Positions 1 through 8,528 of a stretch of 64,000 nt of DNA are shown here, piece by piece. The notes beneath the pieces are model-generated. The model was not told where the DNA came from. It saw nothing but the letters and a program-made list of their open reading frames with translations, and searched no databases. Location of the stretch: NCBI RefSeq assembly GCF_011752625.1, contig NZ_VWXD01000002.1, positions 496,001 to 560,000 of the forward strand, given 5' to 3'. Within the stretch, counting starts at the first letter, position 1; every line of letters begins with the position of its first letter. The stretch is from Candidatus Pantoea formicae. GTDB lineage: Bacteria; Pseudomonadota; Gammaproteobacteria; Enterobacterales; Enterobacteriaceae. The position numbers and the translations under genes were made by a program.

Positions 1-2
1 CA

Positions 3-2387
3 CGCGATCCCACTTTGATTCACTGGCTCAACACGCAACTTCGACTGCTGCCAGCTGAATTCAGCAATCGCGTGCAACAGCGCTGGAGTCCACCGCTGTT
101 GCGTTACCAGGATACGCAAACGCTGATGCTAACCCGCGATGAAAAACAGTGGCTGGCGCAGCAGCAGGAGATTCCCTACGCGGTTGAAGCGGACAACGCG
201 CCCTGGAGCTATCGGGATAGCAGCGGCAACGCACGCGGTTTCGGTATCGATTTACTTAATGCCTTGAGCCAAAGCACAGGCCTGCGCTTTACGCCACGCT
301 GGGTGAGTAGTCCGCAACAGGCTGAGGTGCTGTTAAAGCAACATCAGGTGATGCTCAATCTTTTGCAACCGCTGTATGGCGACGATGCCAGCAGCAACAC
401 CCTGCCCGTCTGGCGTGCCATCTGGGGGATTTACACCCTGAATACTCAGCAACCCATGGGATGGCAATCTTTACAGAGTGGGCGGGTGGGCGTGTTACGA
501 GGTGATTTAGCCCAGCGCTTATTGCCTGCGAGCCTTACGCCACAGCTGTTCGATGATCGTGCACAATTGTGGCAAGCCCTCAACAGTGGCCAAATCGATG
601 CGCTGGTGGATAACGTGTTATCGGCGCGCTGGCGTATGGCCAGCCACACCGACAATCGCGTACATCTGGCCTTTGCCGCCAGTGATATTGCGTGGCCGCT
701 CGCCCCACAAGTCAGCGGCGATCAGCCGCAACTGCGCGCGCTGCTGGATCATGCCCTACAGCAAATTCCTCCGGATACGCTGAATCAGATGCGCATCAGC
801 TGGTCGCAGCCGCCACAGCCCGGCACCAGCATGGCAATGCGCAATATCCCGCTGATGATCCTGATCGCCTCTGGCCTGATTATCCTGCTGCTGCTGTTTC
901 TGCTGCTACGGCGTTATCTGCAACAGCGTCGAGATCGGTTACAGCGTGAACAAGCCGAACGCGCCAACGCGGCCAAAAGCCAATTCCTTGCCACCGCCAG
1001 CCATGAGCTACGCACACCAATGCAGGCCATTTTAGGCCTGCTGGAGCTGGAGCAACAGCAACATCCCAGCGAGCGGCTGACCTTGATGCACAGCAGCGCT
1101 CGCTCACTGATGGCCCTGCTCAACGATCTGCAAGATCACGCGCGCATTGAGAATCAGAGTTTCCGCCTGACACCGCGCCCGCTCAATCTGGCGCATTGGC
1201 TGCAACAGCAGCAACAGCTCTACCATCCACTGATGCGTGACGCAGGACCGGTGCTGATTGTTGAAGCGCTAACCCCACTGCCCGCTTGGGTGATGTTGGA
1301 TGGCGATCGCTTACAGCAGGTGATTAACAATCTGGTGGCGAACGCACTGAAGTTTACCCGCAGTGGCGAAGTGCGTTTAACACTGGGGGTGGATGAGCAA
1401 ATCCGGTTCACCGTCGCTGACAGCGGCAGTGGTATTCCACGGGATGAGCAGGCGCAGCTGTTCGAACCTTGGTATCAGGCCCCCTCCGGCAGAAGCCACG
1501 CGGTGCAGGGCAGCGGTCTGGGCTTATTTATCTGCCGCGAGATTGTGCAGCGTATGGGGGGAAGCCTGGCGCTCACTTCAGAACCCGGAAAAGGCACGCA
1601 GGTGAACGTTCTACTGCCGCTGGAGGTGTGCGAAAGCGTTCCCGCCGATCTCCCAGACAGCTGGCCGCGTTACCCCCATCTCCGTGTGGCGATTGTTGAT
1701 GACCATCCCACCAATCTGTTGGTGATACAGCAGCAATTAGCCTGCTTTGGTATCACCGCTGAGTTGTTTGAGGAAGGACGCAGTTTGTTGCGCGCCGATG
1801 CGCACCAGCCCTTTGATGTGCTGCTGATCGATCAGATGATGCCGCGACCTGATGGCTTATCACTGCTGCGTATATTGCGTCGTCGTCAGCGACATCGCGC
1901 CAGCCCCGCATTGCGCATACTCTGTTCGGCTGATGTGCAACTGCTGAAATTTACGCTGCAGGAGCATGAGGCTTTATTATTGAAACCGATTACGCTGACT
2001 GACTTGGCACCACTGCTGGCACGGGCGGTGGCCGATCCCCTCAGTCGCTTACCGGAAAGCCTCCAGATTCTGGCACAGCACAATGACGCCTTTATTCCCC
2101 GCATCTGCCAGACGCTGCAACGGACATTACATCAGGATCGCGATGCGCTGCTCGATGCTAGCGCGAACCGTGACTGGTCGGCACTGGAGAGTGCCGCGCA
2201 TCGTATGAAAGGCAGTTGGCTACTACTGGGCATGGATCACATCGCTGATCAGTGTCAGCAACTGACCGAGCGTGCTAAACAGCAACAGGTGGACGCTGAT
2301 GCGCTCAATTTACTGATATCATTAACGAACAGGCTATTAAAACTACTGGAAAGTTATGGCACACACTCATTCTCACAGCGAGCATAA
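3..2387 (+). CDS. BvgS/EvgS-like hybrid sensor histidine kinase (5' end cut off by window edge)
   Basis: Inner-membrane hybrid kinase that would sense a periplasmic signal and pass phosphate His-Asp-His to a partner regulator. The reading frame is open to the left edge, so the gene starts outside. The visible part begins with the tail of one periplasmic Venus-flytrap (SBP_bac_3) domain and a second full one. A membrane helix follows at about nt 838-905. The HisKA box SHELRTP has its His codon at nt 1002. The ATPase has an N box ([10 protein letters not shown]) and G boxes (DSGSGIP, GSGLGLF). The receiver has VDD, an Asp in LLIDQMMP and LLKP. The C-terminal Hpt domain has AAHRMKGS. All relay residues look present. 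Its last 32 bp overlap zitB. The partner regulator is not visible here. The ligand is unknown. Confidence 0.88.
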   Translation, partial: RDPTLIHWLNTQLRLLPAEFSNRVQQRWSPPLLRYQDTQTLMLTRDEKQWLAQQQEIPYAVEADNAPWSYRDSSGNARGFGIDLLNALSQSTGLRFTPRWVSSPQQAEVLLKQHQVMLNLLQPLYGDDASSNTLPVWRAIWGIYTLNTQQPMGWQSLQSGRVGVLRGDLAQRLLPASLTPQLFDDRAQLWQALNSGQIDALVDNVLSARWRMASHTDNRVHLAFAASDIAWPLAPQVSGDQPQLRALLDHALQQIPPDTLNQMRISWSQPPQPGTSMAMRNIPLMILIASGLIILLLLFLLLRRYLQQRRDRLQREQAERANAAKSQFLATASHELRTPMQAILGLLELEQQQHPSERLTLMHSSARSLMALLNDLQDHARIENQSFRLTPRPLNLAHWLQQQQQLYHPLMRDAGPVLIVEALTPLPAWVMLDGDRLQQVINNLVANALKFTRSGEVRLTLGVDEQIRFTVADSGSGIPRDEQAQLFEPWYQAPSGRSHAVQGSGLGLFICREIVQRMGGSLALTSEPGKGTQVNVLLPLEVCESVPADLPDSWPRYPHLRVAIVDDHPTNLLVIQQQLACFGITAELFEEGRSLLRADAHQPFDVLLIDQMMPRPDGLSLLRILRRRQRHRASPALRILCSADVQLLKFTLQEHEALLLKPITLTDLAPLLARAVADPLSRLPESLQILAQHNDAFIPRICQTLQRTLHQDRDALLDASANRDWSALESAAHRMKGSWLLLGMDHIADQCQQLTERAKQQQVDADALNLLISLTNRLLKLLESYGTHSFSQRA

Positions 2388-3324
2388 CGGTAACCGCACG
2401 CGCCTGGCGGCGGCATTTGGCGTCACGGCGGTGTTTATGGTGGCCGAAGTGATTGGCGGCGTGGTGTCAGGATCGCTGGCGCTGCTGGCCGATGCCGGGC
2501 ATATGCTGACCGATGCCGCAGCGCTACTGATGGCGCTGCTGGCGGTACAATTTGCCCAGCGCAAACCGAATGCCCGCCATACCTTTGGCCTGCTGCGACT
2601 CACCACGCTAGCGGCCTTCGTCAATGCCATCGCGCTGCTGGTGATCACCGTACTCATCGTCTGGGAAGCCCTTCGCCGCTTCTATCAACCGCAGCCAATT
2701 GCTGGCGGCCTGATGCTGGGCATCGCCATTGCCGGTTTGCTGGCTAATCTGCTGTCGTTCTGGCTACTGCATCGTGGCAGTGAAGAGAAGAACCTCAACG
2801 TGCGCGCGGCCGCTTTGCATGTGCTGGGCGATCTGCTTGGCTCCGTGGGCGCGATTGTCGCCGCAGTGATCATTATGCTGACCGGCTGGACGCCGATTGA
2901 CCCGATTCTGTCCTTGCTGGTGTCTTTGTTGGTGGTTCGCAGTGCATGGTCACTGCTGCGCGAAAGTTTGCACGAACTGCTGGAAGGCGCACCAAGCAAC
3001 ATTAACGTCGATAAGCTGGCGCGCGAGTTGACACGCAACATTGCGGAAGTGCGCAATGTGCATCACGTGCATGTCTGGCAAGTGGGTGAGAAGCCGGTGC
3101 TGACGCTGCATGTGCAGGTGATTCCGCCATACGATCATGACGGGTTGCTGCGCAGCATTCACAAGTATCTGCATCAGCATTATCAAATTGCCCACGCCAC
3201 AGTGCAGATGGAGTATCAGCCTTGTGTAGGGCCTGATTGCGAACTCTGTGCTGTGAACAGCTCAGCGCAGCACGATCACCATGAACATGCTGCGCTGGAT
3301 GGCCACGCTCACCACCATCATTAA
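2356..3324 (+). CDS. zitB: Zn(II)/H+ antiporter ZitB, cation diffusion facilitator
   Basis: Exports cytoplasmic zinc across the inner membrane in exchange for protons. The 322-aa protein has six predicted helices. The CDF metal-site motifs are visible: [15 protein letters not shown] in helix 2 and HVLGDLLGS in helix 5. A cytoplasmic C-terminal domain carries HHVHVW. The N-terminus (HTHSHSEH) and C-terminus ([16 protein letters not shown]) are histidine-rich, as usual in ZitB. The ATG follows GGAAAGTT and lies inside the end of the upstream kinase gene, so translation may be coupled. The stop overlaps the pnuC stop on the other strand by 4 bp. E. coli has the same zitB-pnuC-nadA order but not, from memory, this kinase. 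Confidence 0.95.
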   Translation: MAHTHSHSEHNGNRTRLAAAFGVTAVFMVAEVIGGVVSGSLALLADAGHMLTDAAALLMALLAVQFAQRKPNARHTFGLLRLTTLAAFVNAIALLVITVLIVWEALRRFYQPQPIAGGLMLGIAIAGLLANLLSFWLLHRGSEEKNLNVRAAALHVLGDLLGSVGAIVAAVIIMLTGWTPIDPILSLLVSLLVVRSAWSLLRESLHELLEGAPSNINVDKLARELTRNIAEVRNVHHVHVWQVGEKPVLTLHVQVIPPYDHDGLLRSIHKYLHQHYQIAHATVQMEYQPCVGPDCELCAVNSSAQHDHHEHAALDGHAHHHH

Positions 3325-4040
3325 TTCGACAGTGCGCGTGACCCATGTTCACGCGCGCTTTGCATCCACAGACGCGAACCGTTTAGCGCAATCAAGGTGA
3401 GAATCACGTACTCCAACGACATCGCGTACACGCCCTGGCGTGCAAAGATCATTACGCTAATCACGTTGATCACCACCCACAGCAGCCAGTTCTCGACATA
3501 TTTACGCGTCATCAAGATCATCGCCACAATCGACAACACCATCATGCAGGAATCCCAGAACGGGAACGCATCGGGCTGCAATTGTGGCATCGTCACGTTC
3601 AGGCCGAGACTCTGCATGATACCGACGGCAGTTTTGGTCAGAAACGCGAATACCGGGTCGATGTACAGCGTCATCAGCGCAATGGCGATGACGCACGCCG
3701 CGCCCCAGCCGAGCGCTTTTGGCAACGGCAGCCAGCGAATCTTCAGTGCGGCCTCATTGGCGGTGTTTTGTCGGCTCCACGCGTACCAGCCGTAGACATT
3801 GGCGACAAAGAAGAACAGCTGCAGCAATAAACTGGCATACAGCTGAATCTGGAAGAAGATCACCGCAAACAGCGTGACGTTAATCAGCCCAAAGAAGTAG
3901 TTGATAATCTTTTCCAGGCTGGCGAGCCAGATGCACAGCAACCCCGCAATCGTACCCACGGCTTCAATCCACGACAGGTCATAGCCGCCGACGCCAATGG
4001 GAATGTGAACCAGAATATTTTGTGTGCTGAAGAAGTCCAT
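3321..4040 (-). CDS. pnuC: Nicotinamide riboside transporter PnuC
   Basis: Inner-membrane facilitator taking up nicotinamide riboside for NAD salvage. The 239-aa product is nearly collinear with E. coli PnuC, with about seven hydrophobic helices. Family segments include [13 protein letters not shown] and NVYGWYAW near the substrate path and [11 protein letters not shown] later. I chose the ATG giving MDFFSTQN, three codons inside the longest frame, because that matches the family length. It starts 24 bp after nadA on the same strand, so nadA-pnuC is probably one transcript under the NadR-type operator upstream of nadA. Its stop codon interlocks with that of zitB. Confidence 0.95.
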   Translation of the reverse strand: MDFFSTQNILVHIPIGVGGYDLSWIEAVGTIAGLLCIWLASLEKIINYFFGLINVTLFAVIFFQIQLYASLLLQLFFFVANVYGWYAWSRQNTANEAALKIRWLPLPKALGWGAACVIAIALMTLYIDPVFAFLTKTAVGIMQSLGLNVTMPQLQPDAFPFWDSCMMVLSIVAMILMTRKYVENWLLWVVINVISVMIFARQGVYAMSLEYVILTLIALNGSRLWMQSAREHGSRALSN

Positions 4041-4064
4041 GATCTGCACCTGTATGAAAGCCGC

Positions 4065-5126
4065 TTACGCGTTCCCTTTCACCTTGAGTTTGAGTTGTGC
4101 TGCAAAGTCTAGCATGCGGTTAAGCGGTATCAACGCAGCTTCTCGCAGCGCGTTATCAACGTGAATTTCATGTTCACTGCCACCGTTCTCCAGGCCTTCA
4201 GCGATGGCTTGCAGGCCATTCATCGCCATCCACGGGCAGTGCGCACAGGTGCGACAGGTGGCGCCCTCGCCCGCTGTTGGCGCTTCCAGCAGCTCCTTAT
4301 CGGGCACTGCCTGCTGCATTTTGTAGAAGATGCCGCGGTCGGTCGCCACGATCATTTGTGGATGCGGTAAGCTTTTCGCTGCCTGAATCAGCTGGCTAGT
4401 GGAACCTACGGCATCGGCGAGGTCGACAATTGCCTGCGGTGACTCGGGATGGACCAAGACGGCGGCTTCAGGATACAGTGCTTTCATGCGCTGCAACGCC
4501 TGCGTTTTGAACTCGTCATGTACGATGCAGGCGCCCTGCCAGCACAGTACATCAGCCTTGGTCTGCTGGGTGACGTAACGACCCAAATGACGATCCGGTG
4601 CCCAGATAATTTTCTCGCCGAGGCTGTCGAGATGCTCGATCAGCTCCACCGCTATACTCGATGTCACCACCCAATCCGCGCGTGCTTTCACCGCTGCTGA
4701 GGTGTTGGCGTACACCACCACCGTGCGATCCGGATGCGCGTCGCAGAAACGGTTAAACTCTTCAATGGGGCACCCCAGGTCCAGTGAACATTCAGCCTGC
4801 AAGGTCGGCATCAACACGTTTTTTTCCGGACTGAGGATTTTGGCGGTTTCGCCCATAAAACGCACGCCCGCCACCAGCAGCGTTTTCGCTGGATGGGTGC
4901 TGCCGAAGCGGGCCATTTCCAGCGAGTCTGAAACGCAGCCACCGGTCTCTTCTGCCAACGCCTGAATTTCGGGATCGGTGTAATAATGCGCGACCAACAC
5001 CGCGTCACGTTCTTTCAGCAAACGTTTGATTTCAGAGATGTAATGGGATTTTTCATCTTGGCTGAGACGCGCCGGTTTCGGCGGGAAAGGGTAAATCGCG
5101 CTTTCAGGATCAAACATCAGGCTCAT
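4065..5126 (-). CDS. nadA: Quinolinate synthase NadA
   Basis: Condenses iminoaspartate with dihydroxyacetone phosphate to quinolinate in de novo NAD synthesis. It is a cytoplasmic [4Fe-4S] enzyme. The 353-aa product keeps the three cluster cysteines of the family: Cys113 (LQAECSL), the Cys in QGACIVHDE, and the C-terminal CRTCAHCPW group. HYYTDPEIQ and [10 protein letters not shown] are family signatures near the N-terminus. The ATG is 135 bp from ogt, and a NadR-like operator lies about 75 bp upstream of the start. pnuC follows 24 bp downstream. Confidence 0.97.
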   Translation of the reverse strand: MSLMFDPESAIYPFPPKPARLSQDEKSHYISEIKRLLKERDAVLVAHYYTDPEIQALAEETGGCVSDSLEMARFGSTHPAKTLLVAGVRFMGETAKILSPEKNVLMPTLQAECSLDLGCPIEEFNRFCDAHPDRTVVVYANTSAAVKARADWVVTSSIAVELIEHLDSLGEKIIWAPDRHLGRYVTQQTKADVLCWQGACIVHDEFKTQALQRMKALYPEAAVLVHPESPQAIVDLADAVGSTSQLIQAAKSLPHPQMIVATDRGIFYKMQQAVPDKELLEAPTAGEGATCRTCAHCPWMAMNGLQAIAEGLENGGSEHEIHVDNALREAALIPLNRMLDFAAQLKLKVKGNA

Positions 5127-5199
5127 GACACGGCTCTCGTTTTCTTAATTTAACAAAATCGCCTTTTGGAGCGATGATGCGGCATAAAAACCGCTATCG

Positions 5200-5217
5200 T
5201 GTTTTATATGCTAAACA
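5200..5217 (-). promoter_or_regulatory. NadR-type operator upstream of nadA
   Basis: TGTTTT-ATATGC-TAAACA matches the enterobacterial NadR box (TGTTTA-N6-TAAACA) at 11 of 12 fixed positions. It sits 74-91 bp upstream of the nadA start, overlapping the expected promoter. Repression of nadA-pnuC when NAD is plentiful is inferred from the E. coli model. Confidence 0.75.
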
Positions 5218-5261
5218 AGATAGCGGAAATGCGCGAGAGTGTCGTCTCTTTTTTATGCGAT

Positions 5262-5759
5262 CTAAAAGCCATTCAACGCTTTTTGCGGGTTTTCCAGTTC
5301 GAGCAGGAAAGCTTTCACATCCAGACCGCCAGCAAAACCGGTGAGTTTGCCGTTGCTGCCGATGACTCGATGGCACGGCGCCATAATTGACAAAGGATTT
5401 TTACCGTTCGCCGCCCCTACCGCGCGCACTGCCTTGGGGTTACCGATCTGCTGCGCAATCTGCAGATAGCTCCGGGTTTCGCCAAATGGGATGGTCAGCA
5501 AGGCAGCCCATACCTGTTTTTGGAATTCAGTGCCTACCGTGTCGTACGGCATATCAAACTGCTGGCGTTCACCTGCGAAATATTCCCGCAACTGACGCTC
5601 AGCCTCGCACAAAATCGGGTGTTGGTCGTTGCGGCTGATCGGCTTCAAGGGGACGCGCTGGGATCCTTCGTTCTCCCATAGAATCGCCGACAACCCTTTG
5701 TCAGTCGCAATCAGTGTCAGTTCGCCCACCGGTGTGGGGATGATTTTGGCATGATACAT
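5262..5759 (-). CDS. ogt: Methylated-DNA--[protein]-cysteine S-methyltransferase (O6-alkylguanine repair)
   Basis: Suicide repair protein that moves a methyl group from O6-methylguanine (or O4-methylthymine) to its own cysteine. The 165-aa product contains the active-site motif APCHRV with Cys129, the helix-turn-helix stretch around VRAVGAANGKNP, and the N-terminal ribonuclease-like domain typical of Ogt. It is divergent from the Ada-AlkA fusion gene, with about 157 bp between the starts. A good ribosome site (GGAGG) precedes the ATG. This location between nadA and the tRNA-Lys genes is not that of E. coli ogt. Whether it is ogt proper or a separated Ada C-terminal domain cannot be settled by eye. 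Confidence 0.9.
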   Translation of the reverse strand: MYHAKIIPTPVGELTLIATDKGLSAILWENEGSQRVPLKPISRNDQHPILCEAERQLREYFAGERQQFDMPYDTVGTEFQKQVWAALLTIPFGETRSYLQIAQQIGNPKAVRAVGAANGKNPLSIMAPCHRVIGSNGKLTGFAGGLDVKAFLLELENPQKALNGF

Positions 5760-5916
5760 AGTGCACCTCCGGCGTAAATCAGAGTGCCATTATCGCACTT
5801 TTATCGCGATAGACTGGCTGTTTTCGGTCATGAGCATAAACTGGTTAGCTGTCCGAAAGCAGCGAGTTTTACTGCGCTTCTTGCGCGACGATGCGTTTTA
5901 TTTGCTGGAGACGATG
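5760..5916. promoter_or_regulatory. Divergent promoter region between ogt and the Ada-AlkA gene
   Basis: 157 bp between two divergent repair genes. It contains a perfect palindrome TATCGCGATA (5802-5811). On the minus strand AAAGTGCG runs into GATAAT (5786-5791), a plausible -10 for ogt. There is also a minus-strand AAGCGCA at 5873-5879, which is 7 of 8 bases of the E. coli Ada box AAAGCGCA. Control by the methylated Ada domain of the neighbouring protein is an inference. Confidence 0.4.
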
Positions 5917-7398
5917 ATGTTTGATCCTGACATTGCTTACCAGGCGCTGACCTCGCGCGATAGTCGCTTTGATGGCGTCTTCTTCGTCGGCGTGACCTCA
6001 ACCGGCATCTACTGTCGACCGATTTGCCCGGTAAAAGCCCCGATGCAGAAAAACTGCCTGTTTTTCACCAGTGCTGAAGCTGCTGAGAAAGCGCACTTCC
6101 GTCCTTGCCTGCGTTGCCGCCCCGAGTTAGCGCCAGGGTCCGCGCCGGTGGACAGCCATCACCGCATCGCCGACCGCCTGATTCGACGCATTGAGGAGGG
6201 CTTGCTCGAAGAGCAGGAAACCTTGGCCGATATCGCCAGTGAGTTTGCCTTGAGTGAGCGCCAACTGCGCCGTGTCGTACAGCAGGAGCTGGGCGTCTCG
6301 CCAATCGAGTTACGGCAAACGCGACGTATGCTACTGGCGAAGCAGTTACTGACCGAGACCTCGCTGCCCGTCACCGAAATCGCCTATGCCAGTGGGTTTC
6401 GCAGTTTGCGCCGTTTTAATGATGTGTTTCAGGCACGCTATCGTATGACGCCCTCGCGCCTGCGTAAGCAAAGTCAGCCCGAGAGTATGGCAACGGTGCA
6501 AGAGAGCGCTGAGTTGCGTCTCAGCTATCGTCCGCCCTATGACTGGGAGGCGATACTCGATTTCCTACAACAGCGTGTGATGAAAGAGGTGGAGTGGGTC
6601 AACGAAGGGGCTTATCACCGCACCGTGTCGCTGGGCAGCAGCCGGGGGTGGGTGCGCGTCAGCCATCTGCCGGAGAAGCAGGCACTCAAAGTCCAGTTCA
6701 CCACGACGTTAACGCCGGTTCTGCCTGCCCTGCTGCGTCGTCTGCGTGACCTGTTTGATCTCGATGCCCAGCCACAACGCATCAGCGAGCAGCTAAGCCA
6801 GGATCCGCTATTAGCTGAGAGTCTGGCACGTTATCCAGGATTGCGCGTTCCTGGGGCGTTTGACGGCTTTGAGTTGGGTGTACGAGCAATTCTTGGCCAG
6901 CAAGTGACGGTTAAGGCTGCGACCACCTTGAGCAGTCGTGTGGCGCAGCGTTTCGGCGAGCCTCTCGTTACTCCATGGCCGGAACTCTCTCGCCTGCCCC
7001 CGACTGCGGAATCGCTCACTACCGCAACCATTGATGATATCGCCAGCCTCGGCATCGTGAGCGCTCGCTCGCAGGCGATTCAGGCGCTCGCGCAGGCCTG
7101 CGCCTCCGGGGCGCTGCGCTTTAACGGCGCAGTGAATCCTGACGTGGTGCAGCAGCAACTGCTGGCATTAAAGGGTGTGGGCCCCTGGACAGCGAGTTAT
7201 ATTGCGATGCGCGCCCTACGCTGGCCGGATGCGTTCCCGAAAGAGGACATTGCGATTCGCAATAATCTGGGTGGGGTAAGTGCCAAAGTGGCGGAACAGA
7301 TATCGCAGGTATGGCGACCGTGGCGCAGCTATGCGGTGCTGCATATCTGGAAGAGTTTGACGCCGGGTAAATCGGCTGCAAGCGATAACAAAGTATGA
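5917..7398 (+). CDS. Ada N-terminal/AraC regulator fused to 3-methyladenine DNA glycosylase AlkA
   Basis: Predicted bifunctional alkylation-response protein of 493 aa. Residues 1-75 form the Ada metal-binding domain with Cys33, Cys37, Cys64 and Cys67 spaced as in E. coli Ada, so a phosphotriester-accepting zinc cysteine is kept. Residues about 85-185 form an AraC-type helix-turn-helix domain. From about 200 on is AlkA: an N-terminal domain, then the HhH-GPD motif (LKGVGPWTASY) with catalytic Asp444 in FPKEDIAIR, ending in WRPWRSYAVLHIW. The frame opens earlier at a GTG (5761), but GGAG at 5907-5910 places the start at ATG 5917. The O6-methyltransferase half of Ada is missing here and is encoded by the divergent ogt. 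The family is known in Proteobacteria, often named DNA-3-methyladenine glycosylase 2. Confidence 0.9.
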   Translation: MFDPDIAYQALTSRDSRFDGVFFVGVTSTGIYCRPICPVKAPMQKNCLFFTSAEAAEKAHFRPCLRCRPELAPGSAPVDSHHRIADRLIRRIEEGLLEEQETLADIASEFALSERQLRRVVQQELGVSPIELRQTRRMLLAKQLLTETSLPVTEIAYASGFRSLRRFNDVFQARYRMTPSRLRKQSQPESMATVQESAELRLSYRPPYDWEAILDFLQQRVMKEVEWVNEGAYHRTVSLGSSRGWVRVSHLPEKQALKVQFTTTLTPVLPALLRRLRDLFDLDAQPQRISEQLSQDPLLAESLARYPGLRVPGAFDGFELGVRAILGQQVTVKAATTLSSRVAQRFGEPLVTPWPELSRLPPTAESLTTATIDDIASLGIVSARSQAIQALAQACASGALRFNGAVNPDVVQQQLLALKGVGPWTASYIAMRALRWPDAFPKEDIAIRNNLGGVSAKVAEQISQVWRPWRSYAVLHIWKSLTPGKSAASDNKV

Positions 7399-7402
7399 CT
7401 GT

Positions 7403-7473
7403 GTATTCCAGTGGACCGTCAAAACGTGATGGTGCGTTCCAGCTGACAATTAAACCGTGATGGTGCGTTCCAG
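7403..7473 (+). repeat. Short direct repeats, about 31-bp period
   Basis: CGTGATGGTGCGTTCCAG occurs perfectly at 7425-7442 and 7456-7473. A degraded relative (GTATTCCAG...GTCAAAA) lies just before, from about 7403. The copies follow directly after the glycosylase stop codon. There are too few copies and no spacer pattern for a CRISPR. They may be a decayed mobile-element end or a local slippage duplication. Confidence 0.7.
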
Positions 7474-7482
7474 TCGGCAATA

Positions 7483-7570
7483 AGGGGCGGTTACGTAAAG
7501 ACGCCGTAAATACATCCCTGTAGGCTCTGCCGGCGCATCCCTGCGCCGTACGCTTTACTCCACCGCCCCT
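7483..7570. repeat. 88-bp imperfect palindrome (intergenic hairpin element)
   Basis: Ends AGGGGCGG (7483-7490) and CCGCCCCT (7563-7570) are perfect inverted repeats. Inside them GTAAAG (7495-7500) pairs with CTTTAC (7553-7558). The middle contains GCCGGCGCATCCCTGCGCCG-like complementary stretches. The RNA would fold into a long hairpin. It resembles the dispersed intergenic palindromes of enterobacteria, but I cannot name the family without a search. Confidence 0.6.
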
Positions 7571-7630
7571 CATCACCGCCTTTATGAAACATCTGCGCGT
7601 TTTTCAGGAAGCATTAACCAAAGCTACACA

Positions 7631-7757
7631 AGCCCGTCAAGGCGGGAGCGGAAGAGCGAAGCGTCCGAGCCATGGATGGCGAGGCCGATCCACAGGGATG
7701 TGAGATTCCTTCGCGATCCGGCCCGCCTTGACGGGCTGACGCACGGACTCACAGCAA
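7631..7757. repeat. Copy A of a 127-bp palindromic repeat
   Basis: It opens with AGCCCGTCAAGGCGGG (7631-7646). The exact inverted complement CCCGCCTTGACGGGCT ends at 7737, giving a 107-bp core with perfect 16-bp terminal inverted repeats. Inside, GCGAAG (7656-7661) pairs with CTTCGC (7709-7714). About 20 further bases (to 7757) are shared with copy B. There is no ORF and no clear target-site duplication. The layout resembles a small non-autonomous hairpin element. Confidence 0.75.
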
Positions 7758-7843
7758 CCACTACCAAACTTTGGATTATGAGAGTAATACATCTAAGCCA
7801 GAACTAGACGTGCAATTTTATGCAGCAGCAACTATGCCTCTTA

Positions 7844-7970
7844 AGCCAGTCAAGGCGGAGGCGGAAGAGCGAAGCGTCCGAGCCATGGATGGCGAGGCCG
7901 ATCCACAGGGATGTGAGATTCCTTCGCGATCCGTCCCGCCTTGACGGGCTGACGCACGGATTCACAGCAA
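7844..7970. repeat. Copy B of the 127-bp palindromic repeat
   Basis: A direct copy of the 7631-7757 element, 213 bp downstream in the same orientation and nearly identical. Differences are concentrated at the left arm (AGCCAGTCAAGGCGG), a single base before the right arm, and one base in the tail. The right arm CCCGCCTTGACGGGCT (7935-7950) is intact. It lies just before the tRNA-Lys terminator. Confidence 0.75.
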
Positions 7971-8015
7971 TCCCAGCTAACTTTTTTAGAAACGCAGATT
8001 TAATAAACGCAGAAA

Positions 8016-8043
8016 AGCAAAAAGGCGCCTTTAGGGCGCCTTT
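8016..8043 (-). terminator. Rho-independent terminator of the tRNA-Lys operon
   Basis: On the minus strand AAAGGCGCC-CTAAA-GGCGCCTTT is followed by TTGCTTTT. It lies about 10 bp past the last tRNA-Lys gene. Confidence 0.8.
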
Positions 8044-8051
8044 CTACATAG

Positions 8052-8127
8052 TGGTGGGTCGTGCAGGATTCGAACCTGCGACCAATTGATTAAAAGTCAA
8101 CTGCTCTACCAACTGAGCTAACGACCC
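8052..8127 (-). tRNA. tRNA-Lys (anticodon TTT)
   Basis: 76 nt with encoded CCA. It starts GGGTCGTTAGCTCAG on the minus strand and has anticodon loop CTTTTAA (TTT). Body identical to the two other copies upstream; last of three in the transcript. Confidence 0.97.
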
Positions 8128-8159
8128 GCTCGAGGAGCGGCTTACAACTTTAAACTTGA

Positions 8160-8235
8160 TGGTGGGTCGTGCAGGATTCGAACCTGCGACCAATTGATTA
8201 AAAGTCAACTGCTCTACCAACTGAGCTAACGACCC
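8160..8235 (-). tRNA. tRNA-Lys (anticodon TTT)
   Basis: 76 nt with encoded CCA, same sequence as its neighbours. It is the middle copy, with 32 bp to the next gene downstream. Confidence 0.97.
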
Positions 8236-8287
8236 ATCAAGGTTGTGAAGCTTCTGAAGAAAACATCTAACATACAGCAGGTTAAGA

Positions 8288-8363
8288 TGGTGGGTCGTGC
8301 AGGATTCGAACCTGCGACCAATTGATTAAAAGTCAACTGCTCTACCAACTGAGCTAACGACCC
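8288..8363 (-). tRNA. tRNA-Lys (anticodon TTT)
   Basis: 76 nt with encoded CCA, identical to the other two. It is the promoter-proximal copy. It lies about 165 bp downstream of cpoB on the same strand, as in E. coli, but without the tRNA-Val genes interleaved there. Confidence 0.97.
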
Positions 8364-8528
8364 ATCTTCAGGCTGCCGGACGCTTTGTTAAACTGCCCGG
8401 GCAACGGCGGCATATATTACTGATTTAGCGGGAGGGCGCAACCCTTATTTTTCACCAAATCACTCAATTGCTTACCTTTCATGCTGCAAGACCAGAAATC
8501 ATACGAAATCCGGTCTTTGCTGCACAAA

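Noticed and set aside
5761..5916. GTG start giving a 545-aa Ada-AlkA protein
   Set aside because: The extra 52 residues have no family match, and a GGAG ribosome site directs the ATG at 5917.
7403..7473. CRISPR array
   Set aside because: Only two perfect 18-bp repeats with 13-bp gaps and no cas genes in the window.
7820..8089. 89-aa plus-strand ORF running through repeat copy B into tRNA-Lys
   Set aside because: It covers a palindromic repeat, a terminator and a tRNA, with no family similarity.
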